Shown here piece by piece: positions 1 through 5,869 of a stretch of DNA of 64,000 nucleotides. The stretch lies in the NCBI RefSeq assembly GCF_000473365.1, contig NZ_KI421517.1, positions 4,290,296 to 4,354,295 on the forward strand. The letters are read 5' to 3'. Source of the stretch: Adhaeribacter aquaticus DSM 16391 (GTDB lineage: Bacteria; Bacteroidota; Bacteroidia; Cytophagales; Hymenobacteraceae). A model generated the notes under the pieces. It worked only from the letters and a program-made list of their open reading frames with translations, ran no database searches and had not been told where the DNA came from. How positions within the stretch are numbered: the first letter of the stretch is position 1; each line of letters opens with the position of its first letter. A program made the translations under genes and the position numbers.

Positions 1-1
1 T

Positions 2-349
2 CCCAGCAACATTATGCAATGGAACACTCCTGACCCAAGCTGGCATACTGCAAGTAGTGAAAACGACCTGAGAGCAGGTGGTAAGTTTAAGAATAGAATG
101 GAAGCCAAAGATGGCAGCTTCGGTTTCGACTTTGAAGGGACTTATGACAAGGTGGAGTTGCATAAAGAAATTGCTTACACCATGAGTGATGGAAGAAAAG
201 CTACTACTTTGTTTACAGAGCAAGACGGTAAAACACAAATAGCAACCACATTTGATGCTGAAACAGAAAATGACCCTGAGTTTCAGAAACAAGGATGGCA
301 GGCTATCCTGAACAACTTTGTGAATTATATTGAATCATTCAATCAATAA
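2..349 (+). CDS. SRPBCC/AHSA1 domain protein (5' end outside window)
   Basis: The reading frame is open from the window edge to the TAA at 347-349, so this is the C-terminal part of a longer gene; the ATG at 14 is probably an internal Met. The visible residues carry the AHSA1 (Hsp90 ATPase activator homologue 1-like) signature: a W-N-x-P-D-x-S-W-H-T stretch, then D-L-R-x-G-G-K-F, R-M-E-A-K-D-G-S and F-D-F-x-G-x-Y. A C-terminal helix (Q-G-W-Q-A-I-L-N-N-F) closes the START-like pocket. Full-length relatives are about 140 residues, so about 25-30 residues are missing upstream. The ligand is unknown in this family. It is the first of five tightly spaced plus-strand genes, with 20 bp to the next one. 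Confidence 0.85.
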   Translation, partial: PSNIMQWNTPDPSWHTASSENDLRAGGKFKNRMEAKDGSFGFDFEGTYDKVELHKEIAYTMSDGRKATTLFTEQDGKTQIATTFDAETENDPEFQKQGWQAILNNFVNYIESFNQ

Positions 350-369
350 ACCATAGATATCTTAATGTT

Positions 370-765
370 ATGAAAAAAATTAAAATAATCTTTTGGGTGG
401 CAACTACCGTCATTATACTTTGGGAAGGTGTAATGCCCCTTAGCACCATACTGTTTGCACCAGAGTATGTAAATGCTGGTACAAAACCTTTGGGCTATCC
501 AGATTACTTTGCCTATTCGCTTATCATTTGTAAAGTACTCGGGGTTTTAGCTATTTCCTATCCTAAAACACCCGGTAAACTTAAAGAATGGGCCTATGCG
601 GGGCTAACCTTTAATTTAATATTTGCCTTCATCAGTCATGCCTCTGTAGATAAAAACATTGGGTTTATGCTAATGCCAATTGTGGTACTGGGCATTCTGG
701 CAGTCTCTTATGTTTATTACAATAAGATCCAGGATTATGGCCAAAACAAATTATCAGTCAATTGA
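370..765 (+). CDS. DoxX-like small integral membrane protein
   Basis: This 131-residue protein consists almost entirely of four hydrophobic segments (about residues 5-25, 47-66, 74-92 and 97-117) joined by short loops. The pattern, including G-x-x-K-P-L-G-Y-P-x-Y-F in the first loop and K-x-L-G-V-L-A-I in the second helix, matches the DoxX-like (DoxX_2) family of Bacteroidota. Function is not established. These genes often travel next to AHSA1/SRPBCC and DUF1801 genes, as here. The last 29 bases overlap the start of the next gene, suggesting translational coupling. It probably sits in the inner membrane. Confidence 0.75.
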   Translation: MKKIKIIFWVATTVIILWEGVMPLSTILFAPEYVNAGTKPLGYPDYFAYSLIICKVLGVLAISYPKTPGKLKEWAYAGLTFNLIFAFISHASVDKNIGFMLMPIVVLGILAVSYVYYNKIQDYGQNKLSVN

Positions 766-1135
766 TGAGTACCACCAGGCTTTTAGTGGTGAGGCGTTAG
801 CGAGAATGCAGACCATCCGGAAAATCATTAACGATGTAGTACCTGAGGCAGAGGAATGTATCAGTTATCAGAAACCTTGCTATAAATACCACGGGTATCT
901 GATATACTACTGCGCATTTCCCAAACATATTACTTTATCGAACCCCTATAGCAAGGCGTTTTGGAACCACTTTAAAGAAGATTTGGCGGGGTATAAAACA
1001 AATAAATCTGCCATTCAGATTACAACATCTCAACCACTGCCTGAACAACTCATTACAGAAATTGTGACCTTCAGGAAGAAGGAGAATGAGGGAAAGGAAA
1101 GAATAAAAAGGAATATTCAATCAACTCAAACTTAA
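737..1135 (+). CDS. DUF1801 (YdhG-like) protein
   Basis: A 132-residue soluble protein. The start is placed at the ATG at 737, which has an A/G-rich leader (aggatt) and begins the domain directly (A-K-T-N-Y-Q-S-I-D-E-Y); an earlier in-frame ATG at 680 lies deep inside the upstream gene and adds an unrelated leader. The domain shows the DUF1801 layout: an early helix with a x-x-R-M-Q-T-I-R-K-I-I pattern, then E-C-I-S-Y-x-x-P-C-Y-K, then L-x-N-P-Y-S-K-A-F. Some relatives act as small iron-binding chaperones, but that cannot be claimed here. It overlaps the preceding DoxX-like gene and is 11 bp from the next AHSA1 gene. Confidence 0.72.
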   Translation: MAKTNYQSIDEYHQAFSGEALARMQTIRKIINDVVPEAEECISYQKPCYKYHGYLIYYCAFPKHITLSNPYSKAFWNHFKEDLAGYKTNKSAIQITTSQPLPEQLITEIVTFRKKENEGKERIKRNIQSTQT

Positions 1136-1146
1136 TTTGTAATAAA

Positions 1147-1596
1147 ATGGAAAACAATAGTGTATCACTACACAGGGTAATTAAGGCAAGCCCGGAAAAA
1201 GTATTTCGGGCATTTGCAGATCCTATAGCGCATTCAAACTGGCTCCCCCCTTATGGCTTTGTATGCACGGTACAGCAGATGGATTTTAAGGTAGGCGGTC
1301 AGTTTAAAATGACCTTTATTAATTTCAGTACAGGTAACGGACACTCCTTCGGTGGAGAATACCTGGAAATAAAAACTAATGAATTTATTAAATACGTTGA
1401 TAGATTTGACGATCCCAATTTACCCGGAGAAATAACAACTACTATATGGCTGAACAAGGTTTTCTGCGGGACTGAACTTAAAGTATTACAAGAAGGAATT
1501 CCTGATGTAATACCCACTGAAATATGCTATTTAGGCTGGCAGGAATCGCTGGAGAAGTTGATAAAACTTGTAGAACCTGAAATTCCTGATGCTTAA
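1147..1596 (+). CDS. SRPBCC/AHSA1 domain protein
   Basis: A 149-residue AHSA1-type START-like fold protein. The N-terminus has the family opening (L-H-R-V-I-K-A-S-P-E-K-V-F-R-A-F), followed by N-W-L-P-P, F-K-V-G-G-Q-F-K-M and G-G-E-Y-L-E-I, and ends with the closing helix W-Q-E-S-L-E-K-L. The Trp/Pro pair and the G-G-x-F strand turn are conserved in this family. The ligand is unknown. It is one of three AHSA1 genes in the first 4 kb and lies between a DUF1801 and a VOC gene with about 11 bp on each side, consistent with one transcript. Confidence 0.85.
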   Translation: MENNSVSLHRVIKASPEKVFRAFADPIAHSNWLPPYGFVCTVQQMDFKVGGQFKMTFINFSTGNGHSFGGEYLEIKTNEFIKYVDRFDDPNLPGEITTTIWLNKVFCGTELKVLQEGIPDVIPTEICYLGWQESLEKLIKLVEPEIPDA

Positions 1597-1607
1597 TTTA
1601 TTCTACC

Positions 1608-2009
1608 ATGATTGAGCCTAATAATGATAGATTAACAAGCGGGACTTTTATAACATTTTCGGGAAATTGCAAGAAAGCACTCTCATTTTACCAATCTTGC
1701 TTTGGGGGCAGGTTGCAATTTGAAACTTTTGAAGAAGAATTACATGGTTATGCAGAAATGCCTGTCGTTAGTGGGTCGCTGGTTTCTGACAGGGTAATTA
1801 TTCACGGCTCAGACCTGGTACACAACGAAGGAAGAAAACTCGGCAACTATATTTCTATTTTCCTTTATTGTAAAAATACTTATGATAGAAAAGAGCTTAT
1901 TAAAAAACTGGAATTTGATAAAAAAAATCTTATCGCCAAGAATTCCGATGACCAAAAACTAATTGAAGTAACTGATGCTTTTGATGTTGGCTGGATATTA
2001 GCCGTTTAG
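1608..2009 (+). CDS. VOC/PhnB-like glyoxalase-fold protein
   Basis: A 133-residue single-module protein of the PhnB/3-demethylubiquinone-like branch of the vicinal oxygen chelate superfamily. It opens with T-F-I-T-F-S-G-N-C-K-K-A-L-S-F-Y, followed by F-G-G-R-L-Q-F-E-T-F, the typical beta-alpha-beta start. A second half with I-S-I-F-L-Y-C and D-V-G-W-I-L-A-V completes one module. The metal-binding His usual in glyoxalases is not obvious, so no activity is assigned. It is the last gene of the five-gene plus-strand group; its stop lies 11 bp before the palindrome at 2021-2087. Confidence 0.75.
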   Translation: MIEPNNDRLTSGTFITFSGNCKKALSFYQSCFGGRLQFETFEEELHGYAEMPVVSGSLVSDRVIIHGSDLVHNEGRKLGNYISIFLYCKNTYDRKELIKKLEFDKKNLIAKNSDDQKLIEVTDAFDVGWILAV

Positions 2010-2020
2010 CAACAATGACA

Positions 2021-2087
2021 GCTAACAGTTGGGCTAAACGGCGGGCAAGGCCATCGGCCAAGGCTGGCGTTTAGGTGTTGTTGTGCG
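2021..2087. repeat. attC-like imperfect palindrome A
   Basis: Ends are CTAAC on the left and GTTGTGCG on the right. Inside, CTAAACG (2034-2040) pairs perfectly with CGTTTAG (2068-2074), and the tip is GGCC-ATC-GGCC (2049-2059). The outer arms pair imperfectly, with unpaired bases as in integron attC sites. Its flanks nearly match the element at 4589-4646, which lacks the GGCC tip. It lies between two convergent genes. Confidence 0.6.
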
Positions 2088-2121
2088 TTCGTACTTTTTC
2101 AATTCTGCTTAGTTTCAGATT

Positions 2122-2155
2122 AAAAAAGGCAGAGTAAATTTACTCTGCCTTTTTT
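2122..2155. terminator. Bidirectional intrinsic terminator
   Basis: A perfect palindrome: AAAAAAGGCAGAGTAAA at 2122-2138 followed directly by its complement at 2139-2155. The A run on one side and T run on the other let it stop both the plus-strand gene ending at 2009 and the minus-strand gene ending at 2179. Confidence 0.85.
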
Positions 2156-2178
2156 AATGTTTCATGTATTTTTTTAAA

Positions 2179-2925
2179 TCACATAAACAACGCTCTATTT
2201 AAACGGATACCATAATCTGCACTTGGATTAGTCTTACCGTCCCCTACACGTTCTGTAATTGCTTCTACTGCTATATCCCTTCGTTTAGGCAAGCGCTCTT
2301 TTTCAGTTGTGTTTATAAAATCTTCTATTTCTTTTACCGTAAGGTCTGTACAATAAATGGGAGCTCCGGGTTGCAGTCTCCACGAATCGCTTAACGAGCC
2401 AGTATAGAATGCATCAAATCCGGTGTCATTTACTAATTTCATAGTCAACTCCCTGTCTGTCTCTCGATCAGCGGCTATGGGAATCGCAACCCGGTCAGTG
2501 CTTTCAGAGGATTTGCCTTTTTTAGCAAAGGAGTCTGAACCAATGGCATTCCACGCTTTTGCAATAGGGCGCCCTAATTGTTCCTTTACCCATAAACTTT
2601 CTACCTGTCCGGCTTCTATACTTTCAATTTTGTTATCTCTTTGCGGATAATAGTTTGAGGTATCAATCACAACAGTCTCTTCAGGAACATCTGCAAAAAG
2701 AGGTGCTGTCTTGGGGATATGAAGTAAGGGAATGGATAGAATAATAGCATCTTTGCCTAATATTGCCTCTTGTGCAGATACTGCTTTAGCTCCCGTTGCA
2801 AGTACATCGGTGCTTATAGTTTCCGGACCTCTGGAATTAGCCACACTCACTTCGTGACCGGCTTTAGCTAACTTTAAAGCTAAAGTTTTACCAATGTGGC
2901 CTACACCTAAAATTCCTATTTTCAT
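2179..2925 (-). CDS. NADPH-dependent F420-reductase-like oxidoreductase
   Basis: A 248-residue Rossmann-fold protein. The N-terminal M-K-I-G-I-L-G-V-G-H-I-G-K-T-L gives the dinucleotide G-x-G-x-x-G loop (residues 7-12), and S-R-G-P after the second strand (about residues 31-34) suggests NADP preference. The central part has I-D-T-S-N-Y-Y-P and K-A-W-N-A-I-G-S, typical of the NADPH:F420 reductase-like family common in Bacteroidota that lack F420. The substrate is unknown. It is divergent from an HxlR regulator, an arrangement in which the regulator normally controls this gene. The pair lies between palindromes at 2021 and 3419, so it may be a cassette with its own promoter. Confidence 0.82.
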   Translation of the reverse strand: MKIGILGVGHIGKTLALKLAKAGHEVSVANSRGPETISTDVLATGAKAVSAQEAILGKDAIILSIPLLHIPKTAPLFADVPEETVVIDTSNYYPQRDNKIESIEAGQVESLWVKEQLGRPIAKAWNAIGSDSFAKKGKSSESTDRVAIPIAADRETDRELTMKLVNDTGFDAFYTGSLSDSWRLQPGAPIYCTDLTVKEIEDFINTTEKERLPKRRDIAVEAITERVGDGKTNPSADYGIRLNRALFM

Positions 2926-2966
2926 TTTCTATCTATTTGATATTTAGCGTTTAATTAAAATTAATG

Positions 2967-2999
2967 TACAAAGTTATCAAATAAATACTTTCCTTTGTA
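2967..2999. promoter_or_regulatory. Probable HxlR operator and divergent promoter
   Basis: TACAAAG (2967-2973) and CTTTGTA (2993-2999) form a 7-bp inverted repeat in the gap between the HxlR gene and the oxidoreductase. Read on the minus strand, the left arm contains TAACTTTG (2969-2976), a match to the Bacteroidota -7 consensus TAnnTTTG. A repressor bound here would cover that promoter. The operator role is inferred from position. Confidence 0.45.
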
Positions 3000-3040
3000 T
3001 AGTGCTTTCCTAAAGGGAAGCGAATTTAATATAGCTTGGT

Positions 3041-3394
3041 ATGACTAAAAAACAAACTTATTTATCTTGTTTGGATACGCTAAAACCCGTACGGGACGCC
3101 TTAGATGTAATCAACGGAAAGTGGAAATTACCAATCATTATTTCTGTAATGGTAGGCAATAAACGCTTTACGGATATCCAACATAGTATCCCAGGTATCA
3201 CACCCAAAGTATTGGCCAAGGAGTTAAAGGATTTAGAAGAACATCAATTGATAAAGCGCACTGTTATCGATGACTTTCCAGCAAAAATTCTATATCAACC
3301 GGACATCTATGTCAACACTTTAGTACCTATAATTGATGCTTTAAAGGACTGGGGGCTAAAACATCGAGAGAAGTTATTTTTTGGGAAGGAATAG
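3041..3394 (+). CDS. HxlR-family winged-helix transcriptional regulator
   Basis: A 117-residue HxlR/MarR-like DNA-binding protein. It has the conserved Cys near the N-terminus (residue 10) ahead of P-V-R-D-A-L-D-V-I-N-G-K-W-K-L-P-I-I, then the recognition part R-F-T-D-I-Q-H-S-I-P-G-I-T-P-K-V-L and the wing I-K-R-T-V. That Cys is a redox or electrophile sensor in some HxlR proteins. It is divergent from the oxidoreductase at 2179-2925 with 115 bp between them. It most likely represses or activates that neighbour in response to reactive compounds. Confidence 0.9.
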   Translation: MTKKQTYLSCLDTLKPVRDALDVINGKWKLPIIISVMVGNKRFTDIQHSIPGITPKVLAKELKDLEEHQLIKRTVIDDFPAKILYQPDIYVNTLVPIIDALKDWGLKHREKLFFGKE

Positions 3395-3418
3395 AAATAA
3401 AAACGTTTCTTAGTATGA

Positions 3419-3487
3419 TGCACAACGGTTAGTAAAAAAACGTGCTGGGCCGTCGGCCGAAGCATGATTTTTATATAATGTTAGCAA
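3419..3487. repeat. attC-like imperfect palindrome C
   Basis: Ends are TGCACAAC (3419-3426) and GTTAGCAA (3480-3487). The tip GGCC-GTC-GGCC (3448-3458) is nearly the same as that in the element at 2021. Its plus strand resembles the minus strand of that element, so it is inverted relative to it, following the HxlR gene in gene orientation. The stem is AT-rich and imperfect. It sits between convergent genes. Confidence 0.55.
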
Positions 3488-3496
3488 CTGGTATTT

Positions 3497-3991
3497 CTAA
3501 TTATTAATCATTGGGGGAAACTTCTCATTTTTATTCCTTAAGTCCAGTCCACCTTCATAAATTGACTTTAAGTTAGTCAAATAGAATGCCCATCCATTGG
3601 AGCAACCTAAGCGAATATATTGTTTAGAATTACTATCTAATGGTATATTATGATGCCGCAGTGTGACTACAACATATGCATCCATTTCCTCGAGGTTCAC
3701 ATTCACTAGACACTCGCCTTCAAAAGTAAACTGTATAAAGTCTTTCCCATTCACACTTGTAATCCTTCCTTTCATAGGTTCGTCGTACAAATACCAAAAC
3801 CACTCAAAATGCGTATTTTCTAAAACGTTAATGTGGTATTCGAAGGATTTTTTATTTGAACTGAAGAAATTAACTTTCTTTAAAAACCATTTTTCCAATT
3901 CACTAGCTTTCGTCCAAGCATCATAAATTTGCGGCAAACTAGATTTAACCGCTATTCGCTTTGTAAAAGAAGTCCAGTCAAAATTTTCCAT
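3497..3991 (-). CDS. SRPBCC/AHSA1 domain protein
   Basis: A 164-residue START-like protein of the AHSA1 family. It opens with F-T-K-R-I-A-V-K-S-S-L-P-Q-I-Y-D-A-W-T-K-A-S-E-L-E-K-W-F, broken here only for description, where the W-T-x-x-x-x-L-x-x-W-F pattern is the family hallmark. A later G-W-A-F-Y-L-T-N-L-K-S-I-Y-E-G-G-L-D-L-R motif near the C-terminus is also typical of this Bacteroidota subgroup. The ligand is unknown. It lies alone between palindromes at 3419 and 4004, as expected for a single-gene cassette, and is read in the same direction as the three genes to its right. Confidence 0.82.
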   Translation of the reverse strand: MENFDWTSFTKRIAVKSSLPQIYDAWTKASELEKWFLKKVNFFSSNKKSFEYHINVLENTHFEWFWYLYDEPMKGRITSVNGKDFIQFTFEGECLVNVNLEEMDAYVVVTLRHHNIPLDSNSKQYIRLGCSNGWAFYLTNLKSIYEGGLDLRNKNEKFPPMINN

Positions 3992-4003
3992 TTTTATTAC
4001 TTG

Positions 4004-4060
4004 TTGCTAACGTACGTGGCTTTGAGGTGGCATTGCTATCGTAAAGGTGTTGTTAGCTGC
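4004..4060. repeat. attC-like imperfect palindrome C2
   Basis: GCTAAC (4006-4011) and GTTAGC (4052-4057) form perfect 6-bp outer cores; the inner arms pair imperfectly. The right core contains the stop codon (TTA at 4053-4055) of the minus-strand gene that ends here. Overlap of a gene's stop with the site core is typical of integron cassettes. Confidence 0.55.
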
Positions 4061-4583
4061 AGTACAAATTTTTAAATTCTGTAATTTGTAATTTTATTCC
4101 ATTATATATTTTTTCAACTTCCATACTTGTTAATAGTAATAAGTTAGTTTCATAGATAAAGCTTGTTATTTTCAATTTTTTTAGATCTGAAATTGCATTA
4201 TAGTTATTGTGAGTAATAGATTGTCTAATAATTCTGAGTTCTCCGAAGAAATCGTTTTGAACAGCATTTTTTTCAACTTTTAGATTGTTAGCAATCAATT
4301 TTCTGTATTTATCATCCCACAAATTATAAAACATTGCAATTGTGTTACCAGCAAGTATTCTTTGATATAGTCCATTTTCAGAATTCTTATTTACCTCCTC
4401 TTCTGTGAATCTTACTTCTTCATCTGTATCAGGATATTGTATTACAAAATTCTCAATTTGTGGATTAGAACCTTTAAATTCATAAAATTTAAATTCCATT
4501 AAATACAATGAAAAGTGAGACATTCGATATGCTTTGTACATATCGGTAATTTCTTGCTCAAAATTTTGTAGAATATTAATCAT
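4053..4583 (-). CDS. HEPN-motif protein, possible RNase or toxin-like
   Basis: A 176-residue, mostly helical protein with no confident family. Near its centre (about residues 115-125) it carries E-L-R-I-I-R-Q-S-I-T-H-N-N, which fits the HEPN R-x4-H catalytic motif (R-Q-S-I-T-H) in the right setting: a helix of E-x-R-x-x-R followed by H-N. HEPN proteins are often RNases in toxin-antitoxin, abortive infection and CRISPR accessory roles, but many are only structural. No nucleotidyltransferase or antitoxin partner is beside it. It is a single gene between palindromes at 4004 and 4589, and its base composition is very AT-rich. Function is inferred from the motif only. Confidence 0.55.
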   Translation of the reverse strand: MINILQNFEQEITDMYKAYRMSHFSLYLMEFKFYEFKGSNPQIENFVIQYPDTDEEVRFTEEEVNKNSENGLYQRILAGNTIAMFYNLWDDKYRKLIANNLKVEKNAVQNDFFGELRIIRQSITHNNYNAISDLKKLKITSFIYETNLLLLTSMEVEKIYNGIKLQITEFKNLYCS

Positions 4584-4588
4584 GTATT

Positions 4589-4646
4589 GCGGTTAACGGT
4601 TGGGCTAAAGGGCGGCTGAGGCTGGCTTTTAGGTGTTGTTATGCGG
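4589..4646. repeat. attC-like imperfect palindrome D
   Basis: Left end GCGGTTAAC, right end GTTATGCGG (from 4638). It shares with the element at 2021 the strings GTTGGGCTAAA on the left and TTTAGGTGTTGTT on the right, but lacks the GGCC tip. The right core GTTATGC contains the stop codon (TTA at 4639-4641) of the methyltransferase gene. Confidence 0.6.
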
Positions 4647-5280
4647 TCGTTTTTTTCTTTGCTATTACTATTGTATGTGTCTCTTTAAATGTTTCAGTTT
4701 TTACATATTCAATGTGAAATATTTCTAATACACTAAATTCATTTTCAATTAATTGTGCTTTTATAAAATTCAGATTATGGTAGTAGAAGTACATCCTGTC
4801 GCCACTGCTTCCAACTTTAAATCCTGAATCTTTTTGGTTTCCTTCAACAAAGCTTAAATACAAAAATCCTGTATCTGAAAGTAAACCATGAGTGTCATAA
4901 ATCAGCTTAGTACAATCTGCTTCAGATAAATATGGCAAACAAAAACCACAGATTATTCCTTCATATTTAGTTTTAAGCTCAGATATATGCCTGCTATCCA
5001 TAATGTGAAAGCTTGCTGTTGGGTTATTATTTTTTGCAAGTCTAACCATGTTCGGTGCTATATCTATCCCGTTGATTTGGAAGTCTGGTCGTTTTGATAA
5101 GAAGTATTTAGTGATATTGCCTGGACCGCAGCCAACATCTAGAATTAATGCTTCTTTCTTGTTTATTGTGTTGCATAAATAATCATACGTTTCATTATAC
5201 AAGTCCAAGCCCATAAATTGGCCTTCGTACACCGAGGCAATTTTATTCCAAGTCTCAAAAGTTTCTTTATAACTATCCAT
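4639..5280 (-). CDS. Class I SAM-dependent methyltransferase
   Basis: A 213-residue Rossmann-type methyltransferase. Motif I is I-L-D-V-G-C-G-P-G-N-I-T (about residues 45-56), followed by the acidic strand end G-I-D-I-A-P-N-M (about 71-78) that binds the SAM ribose, and D-S-R-H-I for motif III. The N-terminal Y-K-E-T-F-E-T-W-N-K-I-A-S-V-Y-E is typical of small-molecule methyltransferases. The substrate is unknown. Its stop codon lies within the palindrome core at 4638, and another palindrome (5302-5358) precedes its start, so it fits a one-gene cassette. Confidence 0.85.
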   Translation of the reverse strand: MDSYKETFETWNKIASVYEGQFMGLDLYNETYDYLCNTINKKEALILDVGCGPGNITKYFLSKRPDFQINGIDIAPNMVRLAKNNNPTASFHIMDSRHISELKTKYEGIICGFCLPYLSEADCTKLIYDTHGLLSDTGFLYLSFVEGNQKDSGFKVGSSGDRMYFYYHNLNFIKAQLIENEFSVLEIFHIEYVKTETFKETHTIVIAKKKTTA

Positions 5281-5301
5281 TTAAGTTAAATTCATGAAAT
5301 G

Positions 5302-5358
5302 CCGCATAACTCTTCTAAGCTAAAAAGCGATTTATTGGTTTTTAGGTGTGGTTGGCAA
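5302..5358. repeat. attC-like imperfect palindrome E
   Basis: Left core GCATAAC (5304-5310), right core GTTGGCA (5351-5357), with the shared inner string TTTAGGTGTGGTT on the right. It ends 4 bp before the stop codon of the small secreted protein gene (TTA at 5362-5364). Arms pair imperfectly with several unpaired bases. Confidence 0.5.
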
Positions 5359-5361
5359 AAG

Positions 5362-5706
5362 TTATTTTCGCTTTCTCATTATAAAAACAATACCCGAAGT
5401 TCCACCTGTTCCTTGAGAGGTAGCGGTATAATCAAGCGTTTCCACGAGTTCAAATTGGTTATCGACTAGATAGTTTAATACTGCTGCGTATGACTTTTTA
5501 TTTGTTAACAGGTCTGAATATTTCTCACCTTCTGCTATTTGTTCTGGAGTGTCTCCAAAATCGACTGTTACTTTGAGTTTTTTAGAAAATGGTTTACCGC
5601 CTATTGACACATATGCATATGTTTGATTCTGTGCAAATAACCCAGTAGATAAAGTAGTTAAGAATATTGCAAAAATGATTGTTAATACAATTTTAGATTT
5701 TTTCAT
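5362..5706 (-). CDS. Small secreted protein of unknown function
   Basis: A 114-residue protein. The start at 5706 is preferred because M-K-K-S-K-I-V-L-T-I-I-F gives a clean Sec signal peptide (about residues 1-24, cleaved after L-F-A-Q); an in-frame ATG at 5739 would add a leader overlapping the hairpin upstream. The mature part has Y-V-S-I-G-G-K-P, then V-D-F-G-D-T-P-E-Q and a C-terminal G-T-S-G-I-V-F-I-M-R-K-R. The last part resembles short DUF4177-like proteins, which I cannot confirm. It is the cassette-like gene nearest the recombinase remnant. Confidence 0.6.
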   Translation of the reverse strand: MKKSKIVLTIIFAIFLTTLSTGLFAQNQTYAYVSIGGKPFSKKLKVTVDFGDTPEQIAEGEKYSDLLTNKKSYAAVLNYLVDNQFELVETLDYTATSQGTGGTSGIVFIMRKRK

Positions 5707-5733
5707 TTTTTTATTTACGAAGATGATAATTAT

Positions 5734-5782
5734 TGCCAACTACCGGCTAAACGGAGTTTATTCCGGTTAGCCGGTAGTTGGG
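5734..5782. repeat. Near-perfect hairpin F beside the recombinase remnant
   Basis: CCAACTACCGGCTAA (5737-5751) pairs with TTAGCCGGTAGTTGG (5767-5781), and the pairing continues inward with one mismatch. The right arm read on the minus strand ends in GTTGGC, as does the core of the neighbouring element at 5302. It is the most stable and most GC-rich hairpin of the series, lying between the recombinase remnant and the first gene, where an integron would have its attI or first attC. Confidence 0.55.
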
Positions 5783-5869
5783 TGGAGGTATTACAAGCCA
5801 TTTTTAACTGTAAAGGTTGACTTGTTATAATTTAACCCATTCTTGTTCATTCCACAATATAGTAGTATT

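Noticed and set aside
1-2009. Additional attC-like sites between the first five genes
   Set aside because: Gaps are only about 10-20 bp or negative, with no palindrome; the five genes look like one operon.
2021-5782. Palindromes as simple intrinsic terminators or REP elements
   Set aside because: Most arms are imperfect and lack T runs, their ends share a core motif, several overlap stop codons, and a separate classical terminator (2122-2155) stands beside one of them. The alternative is not fully excluded.
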